64,000 bases of DNA from Tenuifilum sp. 4138str (GCF_041102575.1 NZ_JBGCUE010000002.1:62001-126000), one strand, 5' to 3'; counted from the stretch's first letter, positions 9,380-19,067 are shown. Notes: generated by a model from the sequence alone, not told the origin. Numbers and translations: made by a program.

Positions 9380-9911
9380 AATAATTTGAATACCTCAATG
9401 CCCTGTGTTAAAACCCAGGGCTAATGTGATTTGCCCTTTCAGTGCGGATAATGCACGCGTCTGGAGACGCGCTCTAATAGTTGGGGTTACAGATTTTACG
9501 CCCCTACGGGGCTGGAAGCGGTGTTCGTTGCTCGTGAATCGTTGTTCGTGAATATCACGTCACACGCTCTGTGAAACACCGTGTTACGCAGTGTAACTAT
9601 GTGATACTTGCTGTTGCTCGGTTCATGAGATGGTTGTCATGCTGAGCTAAGTCGAAGCATCTCTTTCCCCTTTTACCCTTTTATTAGATCCCTCGACTAC
9701 GCTCGGGATGACAACATCATTGGTTCCCTCACTCACTTTGTCTTGTTGAGTCCCGAAATATCGGGATAGACTCCAGCGAAACATCTCATGGGGTAGATTA
9801 GAGATCCTTCGCTCCCCGCTAGGGCGGGACAGGCCGCTAAGGATGACAGGCATGAATATTTTTGTTATATTAACGACATTGATTTAAAAATTCACATAAA
9901 GGCAATAAAAA

Positions 9912-9939
9912 TAAAAAAGGAGGGTTTCCCCTCCTTTTT
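9912..9939 (-). terminator. Terminator of the lipoprotein gene
   Basis: GGAGGG-TTTC-CCCTCC lies between an A-rich and a T-rich run, so it can act in either direction. It is 19 bases beyond the minus-strand stop at 9958 and is assigned to that gene. Confidence 0.8.
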
Positions 9940-9957
9940 ATATCACTTTTAGGTTAA

Positions 9958-10785
9958 CTATTTACCACCCCTCAGCTTTACCTCGTAGGTTTTGCCATTA
10001 GCTGTAACGTAAGCGATGTTATCGCATTCACCATTGCCGTAATCAATGGTGGCTTGCTTATCGCCAACAGTCAATTCAATCACACCTTGAACCAACCACC
10101 TGCACGATAGCTTGAACATGAGTGCACTGGTAATTTGGTGAGTGTAAGTGTAACCTCTACGGTTTACGCCTGTGGCTACACCTTCCAGGGTGTAAACATC
10201 ATCCCAAATGTTGAACGGAGTATCATAACCTTCAACCCAAGTACGGGTGCGCTCTACGTTTCGGGTGTAGGTAGTACCATCGGTAAAGGTAATTTTACCA
10301 TCAGTAAGTGTAATCTGATACTCATGCTCAGCAGTTTTGCGGATTTGTTTTGTTCCTTCAATTAAATTGCCGTTAATGGTAAAATTTTTGAAGGTAACAG
10401 TACGCTCAAATTCAGCGCCATTATACTGACCACAGGTACGGATTACAATTAACCCGTTCTTTACTCTCTCGTAACGGGAGTTAGCATTCACAAAGTTCTC
10501 GTAGGTTAGAGAGTCGATGCGGCAATTTCCGTCCCAGGATGTTTTACGAGTGCGCGTACCTTGACCACCGAGTGTTGCATACATCAGCTGCGAATCCTTT
10601 GAATCGCCAGCAAGTGTAATTTCATCCACTTCGGTCATAACATCATCGTAGTAGGTATCCACATCGGCGTCTTCGTTAGCCAAGCTTACCACCGGATCAA
10701 CTACCTCGTCCTTTTGGCATGAGGAGAGTGTAAAAGCTGCCATTAACATAAGGCCTGCTGCAAAAATTAAACTTGTACGTTTCAT
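9958..10785 (-). CDS. Secreted lipoprotein of unknown function linked to an orphan FecR
   Basis: I do not recognise the family. The 275-residue product starts MKRTSLIFAAG, has a lipobox LSSC and then an acidic segment rich in Asp, followed by beta-rich sequence with repeated T-Y-T-R/H pairs, suggesting a surface or periplasmic beta-sandwich lipoprotein. The frame extends upstream to a GTG at 10869 inside the FecR gene, but the ATG at 10785 gives a proper signal peptide. It follows the FecR gene after 41 bases on the same strand and is probably in its operon, controlled from the motif promoters upstream of FecR. That makes it a likely target of the local ECF sigma system. Confidence 0.8.
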   Translation of the reverse strand: MKRTSLIFAAGLMLMAAFTLSSCQKDEVVDPVVSLANEDADVDTYYDDVMTEVDEITLAGDSKDSQLMYATLGGQGTRTRKTSWDGNCRIDSLTYENFVNANSRYERVKNGLIVIRTCGQYNGAEFERTVTFKNFTINGNLIEGTKQIRKTAEHEYQITLTDGKITFTDGTTYTRNVERTRTWVEGYDTPFNIWDDVYTLEGVATGVNRRGYTYTHQITSALMFKLSCRWLVQGVIELTVGDKQATIDYGNGECDNIAYVTANGKTYEVKLRGGK

Positions 10786-10826
10786 AGCTGTAAAATTTAA
10801 GTTAGACAATTGGTTTTTAAAATCAT

Positions 10827-11702
10827 TTATTTGCTTGTAATTACAATTATTTCTCCACTGTAATCCCACTTTAAATCAAGCGGCATGCACACCAGGTTCA
10901 AGGCTTCGTCCAGGCTTGAGCGCTTGAAGTAGCCGGTATAGAACCTACTTGTGTCAGTATTAAGGAAAATATCCACATTGAATTGACGTTCTAATTCCTC
11001 AATCACAGCACTTAAAGGAGCATTCTGAAAAAAGAACTCGTTGTTAGTCCATGCGGGTTTAGACTCCGCTGTTGTTGTTTGTGTTTTATTTACATCTAAA
11101 GCATATCCCATTGTTTTTGCCTCCATACCTTTAGTTAGCAATGTTTGCGACTTACTGTTTGTGGCAACTACTTTTACTTTGCCTTCAAAACAGGTTACCT
11201 TAACTAGCCCATTGCGGCTAAACACATTGAATACAGTACCAAGAACTGTTGTGGTTGCACCAGTTGTTAACACTTTAAAACGACGCCCCTTGCTAACCTC
11301 AAACAACGCCTCGCCGTTTAACGATACACTCCTATCGAAAAACCATCGATTCTTGTTATACCTTATTTTCGATTCGGCATTAAGAGTAACCTTGCTGCTA
11401 TCGGGCAGGTAAACCACCCCGTGTTCACCACGCGCTAGCTGCACGTGCACATTCCCCATCCTATACAAATAGATGTATGAGGTAAGCATTAGGGTAACTA
11501 AAACTGATGCGGCTACTGCAATACGAGTAAAGGTCAATCTTATTACCTTCCCCTGTAGTTGTTCATCAAAATTTTTATGGTCAATTTTTTCAAAGATCGC
11601 CTCCCACGCTTCGGAACGCATTTTCCCTGCAGGCACCTTGTAGCTATCAAACAGCCTTTCAATGTTTTCAGGTAGCCTTTCTATTTTCCCGTCCCGAGTC
11701 AT
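10827..11702 (-). CDS. FecR-family anti-sigma/transducer protein without its own sigma gene
   Basis: FecR proteins pass a signal from an outer-membrane receptor to an ECF sigma factor across the inner membrane. The 291-residue product has an N-terminal cytoplasmic part (1-60), one membrane helix (about 61-80), the FecR domain (about 90-190, with VVYLPDSSKVTLNAESKI and LNGEALFEV), and a C-terminal DUF4974-like domain (about 220-290). No sigma factor gene is adjacent; the nearest is at 16.5-17.0 kb. Two copies of the promoter-like motif shared with the TonB receptor gene lie upstream, so it may be a regulon member of that sigma factor. Confidence 0.88.
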   Translation of the reverse strand: MTRDGKIERLPENIERLFDSYKVPAGKMRSEAWEAIFEKIDHKNFDEQLQGKVIRLTFTRIAVAASVLVTLMLTSYIYLYRMGNVHVQLARGEHGVVYLPDSSKVTLNAESKIRYNKNRWFFDRSVSLNGEALFEVSKGRRFKVLTTGATTTVLGTVFNVFSRNGLVKVTCFEGKVKVVATNSKSQTLLTKGMEAKTMGYALDVNKTQTTTAESKPAWTNNEFFFQNAPLSAVIEELERQFNVDIFLNTDTSRFYTGYFKRSSLDEALNLVCMPLDLKWDYSGEIIVITSK

Positions 11703-11721
11703 TTTGTTTTCCTTTTGCTAT

Positions 11722-11753
11722 TAATACAACCCTATTCCAAAACACCCTACCGT
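11722..11753 (-). promoter_or_regulatory. ECF-type promoter motif, proximal copy upstream of orphan FecR
   Basis: Minus strand reads GGTAGGGTG, then 14 bases, then TGTATTA. The same elements at the same spacing occur at 11799-11830 and, upstream of the TonB receptor, at 15577-15606. It lies about 20 bases before the FecR start. Confidence 0.6.
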
Positions 11754-11798
11754 ATTCACAAAAAAATCATTGAACTTGTTCTGAAGTTGTTTTGCTTC

Positions 11799-11830
11799 TA
11801 ATACATCTACTTCAAAAAATACCCTACCGT
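11799..11830 (-). promoter_or_regulatory. ECF-type promoter motif, distal copy upstream of orphan FecR
   Basis: Minus strand reads ACGGTAGGGTA, 14 bases, TGTATTA. It is 77 bases upstream of the proximal copy, giving a tandem arrangement. Confidence 0.6.
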
Positions 11831-11940
11831 TTTATTAGAAAATTTGATAATGCCCTCTTTGCTTTAACCAATCATTTTAATGGAGCTTTAGCAAACCAAA
11901 CGAAGAATAAATTTTTAGAAGATATTTATTATACGGTCGT

Positions 11941-11967
11941 TTGATTTAATTTGATTTTTTAAATTTG
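11941..11967 (+). promoter_or_regulatory. Housekeeping promoter of the hotdog-fold gene
   Basis: TTG at 11941 and TAAATTTG at 11960-11967, spaced close to the Bacteroidota consensus, 22 bases before the ATG at 11990. Confidence 0.6.
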
Positions 11968-11989
11968 TGCATCTGTTTTTTTACCCGAT

Positions 11990-12793
11990 ATGGAAAATAA
12001 AGTATTGTTTACCGATTCCGTTGTTGCAAACTTTTGCAAAGCTACCGTTGATGATAACCCAATTCATGATCCAGTGTTCATGTACAACCAGAACAAGGGA
12101 GTTGTTGTTCCCGGCATGCTTTTGTTTTCAACAATAGTCAATTTGCTTCACAGGAAAACCGACGAGTATTTTAATTACTACAAACTAATTTTTGGCAACG
12201 TAATTTGTACAAACGAGCCTATTGACTTAGGTTTTGAAACCAAAGGCGAGCACAATTACCTATATGCCATAAACGGACACGATATGTTTTCCACAAAGAA
12301 CGAGAGGTCAGTTGTTCTGAAAAATATCGAGTCCAAGGTACTCGATTTAGATGGCATCGTAAGAGCTATGCCTTTCCATAAAACGCAGCTGGAAACCTTT
12401 AGGGAGCTAACCAACAGCTTAAACAACACCCTATCCGATTTCCTTTTTACAATAGCATACGCTAGCGCTGCTCTTTTTAAAGCCATCCGAGAGCCGATAA
12501 CCGAGGTGGAAACGGAAATTAACCGGTTGCTAAATAAAACCATTAACCCCGATCAGGTGTCACCCTTTTACCAAACACTTGAAATATTTAGGGTAAATCA
12601 GCACGCTGAACTTAATTCTGAAGGTACAATTGAGTACAATATTAGGTTCGACAGAGAAAAAGCCAATAAAACATATATTGCCCAGGTAACATGTATGCAT
12701 AACAATCAGTGTTTTTACCAATCGGTATACAGGTTAGTGGCAATACCCGATAAGCTGATAATGAGAATGGTGAAGGATAGGAATAAAGGTTAA
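11990..12793 (+). CDS. Predicted MaoC-like/double hotdog-fold protein
   Basis: The first ~50 residues contain FCKATVDDNPIHDP (DNPIH at 22-26) followed by VVPGMLLFSTIV, the layout of the hydratase motif in MaoC-like dehydratases (D-x-N-P-x-H then P-G). The total of 267 residues fits two hotdog repeats, although the second half has no clear active-site motif. A role on acyl-CoA or acyl-ACP thioesters is inferred from the fold only. It is monocistronic with its own promoter, divergent from the orphan FecR gene and convergent with the TonB receptor gene. Confidence 0.6.
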   Translation: MENKVLFTDSVVANFCKATVDDNPIHDPVFMYNQNKGVVVPGMLLFSTIVNLLHRKTDEYFNYYKLIFGNVICTNEPIDLGFETKGEHNYLYAINGHDMFSTKNERSVVLKNIESKVLDLDGIVRAMPFHKTQLETFRELTNSLNNTLSDFLFTIAYASAALFKAIREPITEVETEINRLLNKTINPDQVSPFYQTLEIFRVNQHAELNSEGTIEYNIRFDREKANKTYIAQVTCMHNNQCFYQSVYRLVAIPDKLIMRMVKDRNKG

Positions 12794-12854
12794 AGGTTAA
12801 AGGTTAAATGTTTGAGGTTCAAGGTTTAAGGTTCAAGGTTTAAGGTTCAAGGTT
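12785..12854 (+). repeat. Tandem 7-8-base repeat (AAGGTT-type)
   Basis: About nine degenerate copies of AAGGTTA/AAGGTTC/AAGGTTT run from the stop codon of the hotdog gene into the intergenic gap. This is a simple-sequence array of the kind scattered in Bacteroidota genomes. No spacer structure is present, so it is not a CRISPR array. Confidence 0.85.
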
Positions 12855-12896
12855 GACCCGAGTCCAAAAGCATTAATCCCTTTTAAGCTCAACTTA

Positions 12897-15548
12897 TTAA
12901 AACTTGATATTAAAAAAGAATGTGGGAGTAATACTGTAGCCGTAAATATCGTGATACTCAATGATTGATTTGCCCTGTAGGTAATCGGAAACAGGTGTAT
13001 CGGTAAGCGTGTAGGGGCGCGCAAGCATATTATCCCTATTATAAAGGTTAAACACTTTTACACCAACCTCAAGTTCACCACTAACTGAAACCTTTGCCAA
13101 GTAGCTTAACCCAGCATCTAACCTGTGGTATGGCTCTAACCTGCTCGAGTTTTTTTCATAATCAGGTGAAAGGGTAAGGTTTGGAGTTAGCAAGAGTTCA
13201 TCCCAGGGTTTAGGGGTACCAAAAATCCAAGTCCCAACAACTCTCCATTTTCGCCACTTGTATAAACCAACTAACTTTAACTCATGCAAATGGTCGTCGA
13301 GGGCATAGTACTCATCGCCCCCGTTCAGGGTTGATGACTGATTGAAAGCCTTACTAAGCGAATATGATACCCAACCCTCAGCATTTTGCCATGTTTTTCG
13401 GACTAAGACATCAACCCCAAATGAACGACTATCAACATAAAAAATTTTGGATTGCTCTACAAATCGGTTGGTTGAGGTTCGCCGGATCACAGTTTGAACG
13501 TACGATAAGCCCTCGGTTTGCTTTGCATATCCTTCAATATCTACTGTTAATCCATTGCTTGTGTAGTTCAAACCGGTAACAAAGTGCTTTGACTTTACTA
13601 CCGGAAAGGTCTTTTCGTCGGAAGCTACCCACAAATAGCGAACCCCGTTACCAGTTAGGTAAATACGGTTTATAAATTGGTTATACAAGCCTGCAGCAAA
13701 CTTTAAATCGAGCTTTGATGTTGGGCTAATCACCATTTGGACACGCGGCTCTACGTAGTATTGGTCGGTAAGGTTATGTTGACTCACTCGCCCCCCAATG
13801 ACAAGTGATTTCAACCCATTGGTTTTAAAGTTAAATTGAAGCCAACCGGTATTAACCCTTGAATTAAAATCGTTCTGCCTTAGGGTATCGGCAACAGGAA
13901 GGGAGTTTACAGCATGATAATAATTCTCAGATGATTTAGAATTCACTAAATTACTCTGGTATCCCAGCTCTAGTATGATTTGGTTTGAAAGGGTTACCTG
14001 GGCATTCAGGTTTACAGAGATATCGTTTAATCCCGTTTCAGTTGCATAGTTTCGGACAATGGTGTCGTAAACCGGCTGCATTCCACGGCGTTTTAATGTG
14101 CTGTCGTAATGTTGATAGTTGCTCGTAAATTCAGAAATCCCAATGGTAAAATTTTGGTATAACCAGCTATTCCACTGCTTAGCCCAGCGAGCGCCAGCAC
14201 CACTATTCCCCCAAAGAGCATTTTCATTAATAAAAGGCGATGAAACCATTTGCAGGAAATTGAGCCTATCGCGTCCTACATACCCACTTACCGATAAAAT
14301 GTCGTTGTTTGATGGTTTCACGCTAACCTTTGCGTTTGCGTCGTAAAAAAGATATGAGGGGGCGTCGGGATCGGAACCAAAAGCGGTAAAGTTCTGCTTG
14401 GAAAGCATAAGATCCGAAGCCGCACTCTCAAAAAGATTCAGAAACTGTGGAGAGCGGTAAAAATCGGTATAGGACCTACGCGCCGACACTATAAAGGAGG
14501 CATGTTTCCCCAACGGACCTTCAAATGTGAAATCGCCAGCAAGCTGGTCGGTGCCAGCATCAACACTTACGCTATTCTCGTTGCCGGTTTTACCTGTTAT
14601 TTCTATTACTGACGATGCACGACCTCCCCACCTCGAATCGAAACCACCGCGGTAAAGCCTTACATCCTTTATGGCCTTACTGTTCAAGCTTGAGAATGCG
14701 CCAAAAAGATGGTTAATGTGATAAATTGTAAAGCCATCGTACGAGATCAGGTTTTTATCGGCTGGCGAATGGCGAACCATCAGCCCTGAAAGCGATTCAG
14801 TATTACCATCTACTCCCGGAAGGAGCTGAAGTGGTGCCAAAATATCAATTCCTGAGATTCCTGGTATATCGCCTACCTTTTTCGTGTCAAAAACCATCTC
14901 TCCAGGGCGGTCGCCGGTAGCAAGCATTGAGGTAATGTTTCGCACTACCTCCACATCGGCCAGGATGAACTTTTTAGGATCGAGCTCAACAACTATAGGT
15001 TTTGAATTGTACTGTACACGAGCCACCCTCATCTGTAAGGGTTCAAAACCAAGATACCGAACCTCTATACTAACCGAATCGGATTTTACATCGGGTATCG
15101 TAAAAAAACCATCGGTATTGGTAGTAGCTCCTAAATCGTTATCTACCACTCTTATTGACGCGTAAGGCAGGGCTTCGCCCGAAATCCTATCGCGTACAAT
15201 TCCCTGAATAGGTTTGTTTTTTTCTTCTACAATCGGTTTTTCTGCCCTTTTAATGACATAAACGTTATTGAGTGCAATAAACTCAAACCCTGAATCTTTT
15301 AGCAACTGCTTCAAAACCTTATCGGGCGAATCGTTCCTAAACTGTCCGGTAAAGGAAATTTGGTTAAGCGCCACCGGGTCGTAAGCAAATTTTAAGTTGT
15401 ACTTACCTGATAAAGTAGAAAGTATTTGATCTAAGGATTGATTGCTAAAACTTTCGGTAATCTTAACCTTTTGGGCATATGCAACTTGTTGGATTTGTAA
15501 TGCAAATCCAACCAAAAGTGATATAAGTAAATACTTTATTCTGCTCAT
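12897..15548 (-). CDS. TonB-dependent receptor with STN signalling domain
   Basis: An 883-residue outer-membrane transporter/transducer. Order: signal peptide (1-25), STN domain (about 30-100, contacting FecR), a carboxypeptidase-regulatory-like beta-sandwich (about 113-200, QGIVRDRISGEALPYASI), plug (about 215-320), then a 22-strand type barrel ending in the aromatic C-terminus FFFNIKF. Its neighbours upstream on the same strand are FecR and an ECF sigma factor, the classical FecA-FecR-FecI layout in sigma-FecR-receptor order. A motif promoter sits about 30-60 bases before the start, overlapping the FecR stop, so the receptor can be autoregulated. The substrate is unknown; no SusD partner is present. 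Confidence 0.93.
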   Translation of the reverse strand: MSRIKYLLISLLVGFALQIQQVAYAQKVKITESFSNQSLDQILSTLSGKYNLKFAYDPVALNQISFTGQFRNDSPDKVLKQLLKDSGFEFIALNNVYVIKRAEKPIVEEKNKPIQGIVRDRISGEALPYASIRVVDNDLGATTNTDGFFTIPDVKSDSVSIEVRYLGFEPLQMRVARVQYNSKPIVVELDPKKFILADVEVVRNITSMLATGDRPGEMVFDTKKVGDIPGISGIDILAPLQLLPGVDGNTESLSGLMVRHSPADKNLISYDGFTIYHINHLFGAFSSLNSKAIKDVRLYRGGFDSRWGGRASSVIEITGKTGNENSVSVDAGTDQLAGDFTFEGPLGKHASFIVSARRSYTDFYRSPQFLNLFESAASDLMLSKQNFTAFGSDPDAPSYLFYDANAKVSVKPSNNDILSVSGYVGRDRLNFLQMVSSPFINENALWGNSGAGARWAKQWNSWLYQNFTIGISEFTSNYQHYDSTLKRRGMQPVYDTIVRNYATETGLNDISVNLNAQVTLSNQIILELGYQSNLVNSKSSENYYHAVNSLPVADTLRQNDFNSRVNTGWLQFNFKTNGLKSLVIGGRVSQHNLTDQYYVEPRVQMVISPTSKLDLKFAAGLYNQFINRIYLTGNGVRYLWVASDEKTFPVVKSKHFVTGLNYTSNGLTVDIEGYAKQTEGLSYVQTVIRRTSTNRFVEQSKIFYVDSRSFGVDVLVRKTWQNAEGWVSYSLSKAFNQSSTLNGGDEYYALDDHLHELKLVGLYKWRKWRVVGTWIFGTPKPWDELLLTPNLTLSPDYEKNSSRLEPYHRLDAGLSYLAKVSVSGELEVGVKVFNLYNRDNMLARPYTLTDTPVSDYLQGKSIIEYHDIYGYSITPTFFFNIKF

Positions 15549-15576
15549 GGGGTCAGGTTATATCTCATGCTAAGGT

Positions 15577-15606
15577 TAATACAACATAATAACCCAATAC
15601 CCTACC
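15577..15606 (-). promoter_or_regulatory. ECF-type promoter motif upstream of the TonB receptor
   Basis: Minus strand GGTAGGGTA, 14 bases, TGTATTA. It matches the two copies upstream of the orphan FecR in both elements and spacing. The TAG of GGTAGGG is the FecR stop codon. Confidence 0.6.
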
Positions 15607-16483
15607 TGAAAGTGTAAACGGTTGAATCGGCATTAACAGTATAGCTCAAACCCATAGATATTGATATTACATCAAGTACATCAGTTGCCTTGCCTGCTGG
15701 TATGGTTCCAGAAAAGTATCGGCTTGCCGGATCAAAACCCTCGGCGCTAATCTGAATATTGTAGAAATTTGATATTTGCTGGAAAACCTGGGAAAGCGGC
15801 TCTTCTGCGAACTCAAACTCGCGTGTAATCCAAACAGGTTTGGTTAACTCCTTATCGGATTGCTTTGAATGTATTAACATCCCATTGGTTTTAGTTACGC
15901 TCTCGCCCTTTTTAACTCCAACGGGTTTTAAACCTGAAATCAAAACATTCACTGAGCCCTCAAAGCATTGCACCTTAAAGGAATCACCCCTGGTTACAAG
16001 ACTAAACTCCGTTCCTGTTACAACCACCTTCTGGTTCTGGTTATCGGCAACCACGAATTTTCCCTTACCGCTCTTTACCTTGAAGTAAGCCTCTCCCTCC
16101 ATTCTAACATTTCGGCCAAACCAACCATATGATTTTTTATAGGAAATCCATGAGCTGGCATTCAGATGTACTGCCGATCCATCGGGAAGTGTATGTTCAA
16201 GGGTTTGTGCCTGCATCGTTTCAAAACGGTACTCAGTATTCAGGATAAATAAACTGCCAACCAGCATAATTATAATTACTGATGCGGCTGCAAGCAACCA
16301 TTTGTAATGGGGTTGAAAGGTTACAACCCTTGCAGGTTCCGCATGCTTACCTTCAATGGTCTGCATAAGCATGTCCCACGCCTGCTCTTTAGTACGGTTT
16401 GATGGAGGAACAGAAATGTTAAACTCAATGGGATTACTATCAAACCCTGAGTCATTGCTATTTATATTGCTGTCCCTTTTCAT
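15602..16483 (-). CDS. FecR-family anti-sigma/transducer of the TonB receptor operon
   Basis: A 293-residue inner-membrane signal transducer. Residues 30-60 are the cytoplasmic sigma-contact region (conserved AWDMLM), a membrane helix spans about 61-81, the FecR domain follows (LPDGSAVHLNASSWISY, MEGEAYFKV), and a DUF4974-like domain closes the protein. Its ATG overlaps the stop of the sigma gene by 4 bases (16480-16483), so the two are translationally coupled. The TonB receptor starts 53 bases downstream. Expected role: hold or activate the sigma factor according to receptor state. Confidence 0.93.
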   Translation of the reverse strand: MKRDSNINSNDSGFDSNPIEFNISVPPSNRTKEQAWDMLMQTIEGKHAEPARVVTFQPHYKWLLAAASVIIIMLVGSLFILNTEYRFETMQAQTLEHTLPDGSAVHLNASSWISYKKSYGWFGRNVRMEGEAYFKVKSGKGKFVVADNQNQKVVVTGTEFSLVTRGDSFKVQCFEGSVNVLISGLKPVGVKKGESVTKTNGMLIHSKQSDKELTKPVWITREFEFAEEPLSQVFQQISNFYNIQISAEGFDPASRYFSGTIPAGKATDVLDVISISMGLSYTVNADSTVYTFR

Positions 16484-17007
16484 ATTTTGTAGCCAAATTT
16501 TTGACGAATAGTTGCCAGTGCTTCGGACATGCGCTTTTCAATTGCCTTAACGCTAAGTCCAAGCCTTGCAGCAATTTCCTCATAGGTTAACCCATCAATT
16601 CGGTTCATCAGAAAAACTTCCCTCTGTCCATCAGGTAGCGATGCTAAAACCTCTTGCAATTGCTTATTGAGCTGATCCATTCTTATTCTCTCATCGGCGC
16701 TACTTGGATTTGAGGTCATATCACCTTTAACTGCAACCTGAAAGCTATACACCACCTTAAGGTGCTTATAGTGATTCTTAATTATGTTACCAGCTATGGT
16801 GTAAAGTAACGATTTAACCGTATCGTTATTGACCTTGCCGCGCATGTCCCAGAGTTTAAGAAAGGTTTCCTGCACTATGTCGTCCGAAAGATCAACATCG
16901 CCGGTTTTATAGTAGGCAAAATGTCTGATACTCTCGTAGTACTGATCAAAAATACTACGGAACCAGCTTAACTCCTCCTTGGTGTAGTTTCCGCTTGGTA
17001 AGGTCAT
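16480..17007 (-). CDS. ECF RNA polymerase sigma factor (FecI-like)
   Basis: A 175-residue ECF sigma factor with region 2 (FDQYYESIRHFAYYKTGD, then D-D-I-V-Q-E-T-F-L-K-L-W) and region 4 (LPDGQREVFLMNRIDGLTYE plus the SVKAIEKRMSEAL recognition helix). The frame extends to 17052, but MTLPSGNYTKEEL at 17007 better matches the family start. It opens the sigma-FecR-receptor operon. Its likely target promoters are the three GGTAGGGTR-N14-TGTATTA motifs near 11.7, 11.8 and 15.6 kb, although I see no copy before the sigma gene itself. Confidence 0.93.
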   Translation of the reverse strand: MTLPSGNYTKEELSWFRSIFDQYYESIRHFAYYKTGDVDLSDDIVQETFLKLWDMRGKVNNDTVKSLLYTIAGNIIKNHYKHLKVVYSFQVAVKGDMTSNPSSADERIRMDQLNKQLQEVLASLPDGQREVFLMNRIDGLTYEEIAARLGLSVKAIEKRMSEALATIRQKFGYKI

Positions 17008-17070
17008 TTGAATATCGTGGAGTAAAGCAAAAATACATTTTTTTACATTCAATCAGCTGACCATGTAAAT

Positions 17071-17100
17071 AAAAAAGCAACATCCTTAAATGGATGTTGC
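17071..17100 (-). terminator. Rho-independent terminator of rho
   Basis: Minus strand GCAACATCC-ATTTAA-GGATGTTGC followed by TTTTTTATTT, 25 bases after the rho stop. Confidence 0.88.
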
Positions 17101-17124
17101 TTTCGGTATTGACCTTAAAAAATA

Positions 17125-18930
17125 CTAGAAATCGCTATTCATGCTCCAAAGGAATTCCTCATTAGTAGCTGTTTTCACTAGCCTATCGCGCAAGAATTCC
17201 ATAGCCTCAACCGAGTTCATATCGGTAAGGTAATTGCGGAGAATCCATATCTTCTGTAATACTTCTTTATCAAGCAGCAGATCCTCGCGGCGTGTACTCG
17301 ATGCCATGATGTCTACAGCAGGGAATACCCTCTTATTCGCTAACTTGCGATCGAGCTGCAGTTCCATGTTACCAGTGCCCTTAAACTCCTCAAATATAAC
17401 ATCGTCCATCTTGCTACCGGTTTCGGTTAAGGCTGTTGCCAGAATGGTTAGCGAACCGCCATTCTCTATATTTCGGGCAGCGCCAAAGAAACGCTTGGGC
17501 TTTTGCAATGCATTGGCATCAACCCCACCCGATAGCACCTTGCCGGAGGCAGGCTGTACTGTGTTAAAAGCCCTTGCCAACCTGGTAATTGAATCGAGAA
17601 GTATAACCACATCATGGCCACACTCAACAAGGCGCTTGGCTTTTTCCAGAACAATATTGGCTACCCTAACGTGCCTTTCGGCAGGCTCGTCAAAGGTCGA
17701 TGCAATTACCTCGGCATTTACACTACGGGCCATATCGGTTACCTCCTCGGGGCGCTCATCAATCAAAAGAACTATCATGTAAACCTCTGGATGGTTTGCC
17801 GCTATTGAGTTGGCAATGTCTTTCAGCAATATGGTTTTACCGGTTTTGGGCTGGGCAACAATTAAACCTCGTTGTCCCTTGCCAATGGGCGCAAACATAT
17901 CGACAATCCGTGCCGATAATAGGTTCATGCCATTCCCAATCAGCTTAAACTTCTCGTTTGGGAAAAGTGGGGTTAAATAATCGAACGGAACCCTATCGCG
18001 TATAAACTCCGGATCGCGACCATTTATCTCAATTACCTTAATTAATGGGAAGTACTTTTCGCCCTCCTTAGGTGGGCGAATGGTGCCAGTAACGGTATCG
18101 CCGGTTTTAAGCCCAAAAAGCTTGATTTGCGATTGCGATACGTAAACATCGTCGGGAGAGCTAAGGTAGTTATAGTCCGATGAGCGGAGGAAGCCATACC
18201 CATCGGGCATAATCTCAAGAACACCTGTAGTGGCTACAATGCCATCAAAATCAAATCGCTCGCTACCGGGGCGCCTTTCCTGGCTAGGAATGGGTTGAGC
18301 ATTGTTTTCCTCCTTTACTGGTTCAACCACTTCGGTAACCGATGCCCGTGCCTCCTGTTCCGGTTTTTCAGAAACCAAGGCCTCAGCTTGAACCTCTTCA
18401 GTAACGATAGGAATTACCGTATCCTCTTCGTCATTGCTTAAAAGTATGGTTTCCGAATGTGTTTCGGTATCGAGTTCAGGGAGGATAACGGCCTTTTCGT
18501 TAAATTTAATGGTGGTTTTATTGCTTCGTTCCTTTTCTTCGCTTGAGCTATTGGTAGGGGTAGCCGAGAACTCCTTTCTAACCTCTTTTGCGCGAATAAT
18601 CCTTTTACGTTTATTCCTTTCATTTATTGCTTCCTGGCTACTTGTTGCCTCGTCGGGCTTAGCGGCTTGCGGTTCCTCTTTTTTAGGTGCAACCGGTTGG
18701 GTTTCTTCCCTCTTTGCCTCTACCTGTTTCTCAGGCTTTCGGAAAGGTTTTCGGTGATCCTTTTTCCGCTCATCGTCAGCTGATAGCGATGCGTTTATTG
18801 CTTGTTGATCGAGAATTTTGTAGATTAACTCTTGCTTCTTAAAGTTCTCTACTTTCTTAATATTCAAATTTTTTGCAATTTCCCTTAATTCGGGAAGCAA
18901 CTTTTTGTTTAGTTCAAGTATATCGTACAT
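17125..18930 (-). CDS. rho: Transcription termination factor Rho with long N-terminal insert
   Basis: Rho is the hexameric RNA helicase that ends transcription of untranslated RNA. The 601-residue product has a Rho_N domain (1-45), a low-complexity charged insert (about 50-225, alternating Lys/Arg- and Glu/Asp-rich), a cold-shock RNA-binding domain (about 230-310, with [10 protein letters not shown]), and the ATPase core with Walker A AQPKTGKT (359-366) and [15 protein letters not shown]. The core is complete; E. coli Rho has 419 residues, so the insert explains the extra length. Long inserts are known in Bacteroidota Rho and are probably disordered. A perfect TTTG-N19-TAnnTTTG promoter lies upstream. 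Confidence 0.97.
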   Translation of the reverse strand: MYDILELNKKLLPELREIAKNLNIKKVENFKKQELIYKILDQQAINASLSADDERKKDHRKPFRKPEKQVEAKREETQPVAPKKEEPQAAKPDEATSSQEAINERNKRKRIIRAKEVRKEFSATPTNSSSEEKERSNKTTIKFNEKAVILPELDTETHSETILLSNDEEDTVIPIVTEEVQAEALVSEKPEQEARASVTEVVEPVKEENNAQPIPSQERRPGSERFDFDGIVATTGVLEIMPDGYGFLRSSDYNYLSSPDDVYVSQSQIKLFGLKTGDTVTGTIRPPKEGEKYFPLIKVIEINGRDPEFIRDRVPFDYLTPLFPNEKFKLIGNGMNLLSARIVDMFAPIGKGQRGLIVAQPKTGKTILLKDIANSIAANHPEVYMIVLLIDERPEEVTDMARSVNAEVIASTFDEPAERHVRVANIVLEKAKRLVECGHDVVILLDSITRLARAFNTVQPASGKVLSGGVDANALQKPKRFFGAARNIENGGSLTILATALTETGSKMDDVIFEEFKGTGNMELQLDRKLANKRVFPAVDIMASSTRREDLLLDKEVLQKIWILRNYLTDMNSVEAMEFLRDRLVKTATNEEFLWSMNSDF

Positions 18931-19036
18931 AGTTTGTAAAATGGTGTTTTGTGTGAAAATGAAGATGGAAAAAAGTAATTGAAATTCTAAAACCTTTTGA
19001 TTTGGATTAGGAAGATTTTTCCTGTTTTCGATGATG

Positions 19037-19067
19037 CAAATTTAGCTTATTGTTTGTAACATGCAAA
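19037..19067 (-). promoter_or_regulatory. rho promoter, perfect Bacteroidota consensus
   Basis: Minus strand TTTG (19067-19064), 19 bases, TAAATTTG (19044-19037). This leaves a leader of about 100 bases before the rho start, where autoregulation could occur. The rest of the 18931-19310 gap is AT-rich and shows no other clear feature except a candidate ECF-like element near 19235-19265. Confidence 0.75.

Larger units (their letters stand above)
8416..9860 (-). repeat. Repeat zone A: inverted arm of a ~1.4-kb composite repeat
   Basis: This gene-free stretch is a mosaic of short intergenic repeats. Read in reverse it follows the same order as zone C at 44185-45533: the block 8416-8551 matches 45397-45533, about 8960-9130 matches 45240-45405, 9231-9294 matches 45182-45267, 9323-9465 matches 45010-45152, about 9535-9620 matches 44390-44465, 9621-9712 matches 44281-44395, and the last ~140 bases match 44185-44280. 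The first two pairs look nearly identical by eye. An extra copy of two blocks (8671-8970) is inserted here. Short frames in it are products of the repeats. Confidence 0.85.

Noticed and set aside
12785..12854. Possible CRISPR array
   Set aside because: Units are 7-8 bases without spacers; simple tandem repeat only.
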